Origin: Novosphingobium barchaimii LL02
GTDB lineage: Bacteria; Pseudomonadota; Alphaproteobacteria; Sphingomonadales; Sphingomonadaceae
Assembly: GCF_001046635.1 (NCBI RefSeq)
Contig: NZ_KQ130461.1
Span: 1 to 64,000 of the forward strand
Direction: 5' to 3'
Length of the DNA: 64,000 nucleotides
The first letter of the stretch is position 1. Each line of letters starts with the position of its first letter. Positions 62,780-64,000 of this stretch are shown in pieces. The notes beneath the pieces were generated by a model, which had not been told where the DNA came from, searched no databases, and was given only the letters and a program-made list of their open reading frames with translations. The position numbers and the translations under genes were made by a program.

Positions 62780-63531
62780 GCGGCTTCCCTCTCAGCTTGA
62801 TCGACAATGTAGGAGACGACTTCGCGCAGGACCGGCGCGCTGCGGCGCGTATCCTTGGCAAGTCGCCACACGGGAATTTCGAGAAGGGCCGCCTCGCGCA
62901 TATGCTCGCGGTGCGGGATGGTATGCGGGACAACATTGGCGGGTAGCGCCTGCCCGATCCGCTCCATGAGCATTTTAGACACTTCACTCGTCGTCTGCAC
63001 ACGATTGAACACGATCCCGAAGCGGGTTTCGTTGCCCTCCCCCCGAACCTTATTGGCAAGGCTGATGCTTTGCGAAATCTCGTTGAGCGATTGCCGTGCG
63101 GTTTTGTCGGGGTCTAAAGGCACCGCGACATAATCGGATGCGATCAGCGCCATAAGGTTGCGGCCATCCCAAGCCGGGGCCGTGTCGATCACGCAATAGT
63201 CGTAGTGCTTGGCAAGGCCGGCACGAATGGCGCGAACATAGGCGGCGATGTGCTGGCCCTGCTGCGGGCCGTCAGTCGTCAGTTCGACCACTTGCCTCGT
63301 GTTCTTGAAGCAAGCCAGCGCCGGAGGTTCCTCGACGGGGGCGAAGTCGAGTATCGACTGAACCGGCCCGATCTGCTCGAACTCGGCTTTCAGCATTCCG
63401 GCACTGTGGCATTGCTTGTCCAGGTCAAGGACCACGACACGCTTGCCCTGCTCGGCCAGATGCCACGCGATATGACAGGTAAGCGTGGTCTTGCCGATGC
63501 CACCGCGCTCATTAGTCACTACGATTGTTCG
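62776..63531 (-). CDS. parA: ParA/IncC-type partition ATPase
   Basis: 251 residues from the ATG at 63531. The deviant Walker A reads NERGGIGKTTL: the signature first Lys of ParA (KGGxGKT) is Arg here. The A' motif is VVVLDLDKQCHSA and Walker B DYCVIDTAPAWDG. Without an N-terminal helix-turn-helix it is the small type Ib-like or IncC2-like form, so ParB rather than ParA would bind the DNA. It segregates the plasmid with ParB. Confidence 0.92.
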   Translation of the reverse strand, partial: RTIVVTNERGGIGKTTLTCHIAWHLAEQGKRVVVLDLDKQCHSAGMLKAEFEQIGPVQSILDFAPVEEPPALACFKNTRQVVELTTDGPQQGQHIAAYVRAIRAGLAKHYDYCVIDTAPAWDGRNLMALIASDYVAVPLDPDKTARQSLNEISQSISLANKVRGEGNETRFGIVFNRVQTTSEVSKMLMERIGQALPANVVPHTIPHREHMREAALLEIPVWRLAKDTRRSAPVLREVVSYIVDQAEREAA

Positions 63532-63564
63532 CATTGAGAATCCCTTCAATGGCTGCGCCACGGG

Positions 63565-63912
63565 CTACTTGTGCCAGCGGTTATGGGCGGCGCTATTTCC
63601 CGATCCGAAGCGATACTGCGACTGCATATACCATGGGTTCGGATCGTCATTCAGGTGAAGGCCCTTGCGCTTGCGACGCGGGCTGGTTGGTTCGGTCGGT
63701 GGATCTTTGCCGAAGATAGCCGCCAGCACGAAAGCTGCGACCACGGCCACGCCCCACCAGCCAAAGGCAGCGTGGGCCAGCGTGGCGACAATAAGAGCCA
63801 CGATCAGCATGAGCGCGCCAGCTGCGATCAGCAGGATAAGCCACGCCAAAAGCATAGCCGTCCGTAGCGCGCTTGCTGCACGCCGGAGTTTGCTGACGAT
63901 CTGACGGCGCAT
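63565..63912 (-). CDS. Small membrane protein upstream of parA
   Basis: 115 residues: a basic N-terminus, two hydrophobic segments (MLLAWLILLIAAGALMLIVALIVATLAH and WWGVAVVAAFVLAAIFG), then a basic proline-rich tail. No family is recognised. It is the first gene of the par transcript; its ribosome site AGGAGG overlaps the arm of a strong hairpin (63921-63966). Confidence 0.65.
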   Translation of the reverse strand: MRRQIVSKLRRAASALRTAMLLAWLILLIAAGALMLIVALIVATLAHAAFGWWGVAVVAAFVLAAIFGKDPPTEPTSPRRKRKGLHLNDDPNPWYMQSQYRFGSGNSAAHNRWHK

Positions 63913-63920
63913 AGTGACCT

Positions 63921-63983
63921 CCTAAGCTGTGCGGCTCTCGCCTCGATCGGAGCCGATCAGCTTAGGGAAAGGCTGCTCCCTAA
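63921..63983 (-). promoter_or_regulatory. Nested hairpin and second dyad before the par transcript
   Basis: CCTAAGCTG (63921-63929) pairs with CAGCTTAGG (63958-63966), and inside it CGGCTC (63932-63937) pairs with GAGCCG (63950-63955). A second dyad TTAGGGA/TCCCTAA spans 63962-63983. On the minus strand the 3' arm of the hairpin runs into the Shine-Dalgarno AGGAGG, six bases before the ATG. Confidence 0.6.
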
Positions 63984-64000
63984 AGATGTTCGGCACTTGA

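Overview
The window looks like part of a large conjugative plasmid (or an integrated conjugative element) of a GC-rich alphaproteobacterium, most likely a sphingomonad (Sphingobium/Novosphingobium/Sphingomonas type). The reasons are codon use, an HWE-family histidine kinase, a PRC-barrel protein, several toxin-antitoxin pairs, a VirB/VirD4 conjugation system with a MOBP-type relaxase, and a ParA/ParB partition pair. No replication initiator, rRNA or tRNA was recognised, so only part of the replicon is present.

Layout. (1) 1-1.4 kb: an IS110-family element of the IS1111 subgroup. (2) 1.7-5.6 kb: a signalling and stress block with a membrane diguanylate cyclase, a soluble HWE kinase divergent from a REC-only regulator, a Vitreoscilla-like single-domain haemoglobin and a PRC-barrel protein. 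(3) 5.7-13.9 kb: an accessory mosaic with a helix-turn-helix/PIN toxin-antitoxin pair, a brnT (frameshifted)/brnA pair, a four-gene cluster ending in a tyrosine recombinase, IS66 and resolvase remnants, a 457-aa protein of unknown function, a WGR protein, a ParE/RHH pair and an orphan resolvase with its res site. (4) 13.9-35.5 kb: one long leftward exopolysaccharide cluster. (5) 35.6-40.9 kb: small membrane or secreted proteins, a PPP phosphatase, an M48 protease, a truncated IS3 element, a decayed histidine-phosphatase gene and a VapC/AbrB pair. (6) 40.9-45.1 kb: an apparently complete cryptic Tn3-family transposon with 39-bp inverted repeats. (7) 45.1-64 kb: the transfer and maintenance backbone: RHH regulator, TrbM-like protein, VirB1-VirB11, EexN-like lipoprotein, VirD4, LPD7 protein, relaxase, MobC-like protein, a putative oriT, ParB, ParA and a membrane protein.

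How the genes work together. In the polysaccharide cluster GlmS would supply glucosamine-6-phosphate. PglF-, PglE- and PglD-like enzymes can make a UDP-diacetylbacillosamine-type sugar that the PglC-like transferase loads on undecaprenyl phosphate. FnlA, FnlB and FnlC make UDP-L-FucNAc, which the WbuB-like enzyme would add. A second glycosyltransferase and a pyruvyl transferase finish the unit, Wzx flips it, an EpsG-like and/or Wzy_C protein polymerises it, and Wza/Wzc-type proteins export it. The backbone encodes a full mating-pair apparatus plus DNA processing. A candidate nic site (TATCCTG/CC) lies upstream of mobC-relaxase. A palindrome GGTGGCAGCTGCCACC recurs four times only in the backbone and is a candidate ParB/KorB-type site. 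All functions are inferred from protein sequence features read by eye; no database search was run.
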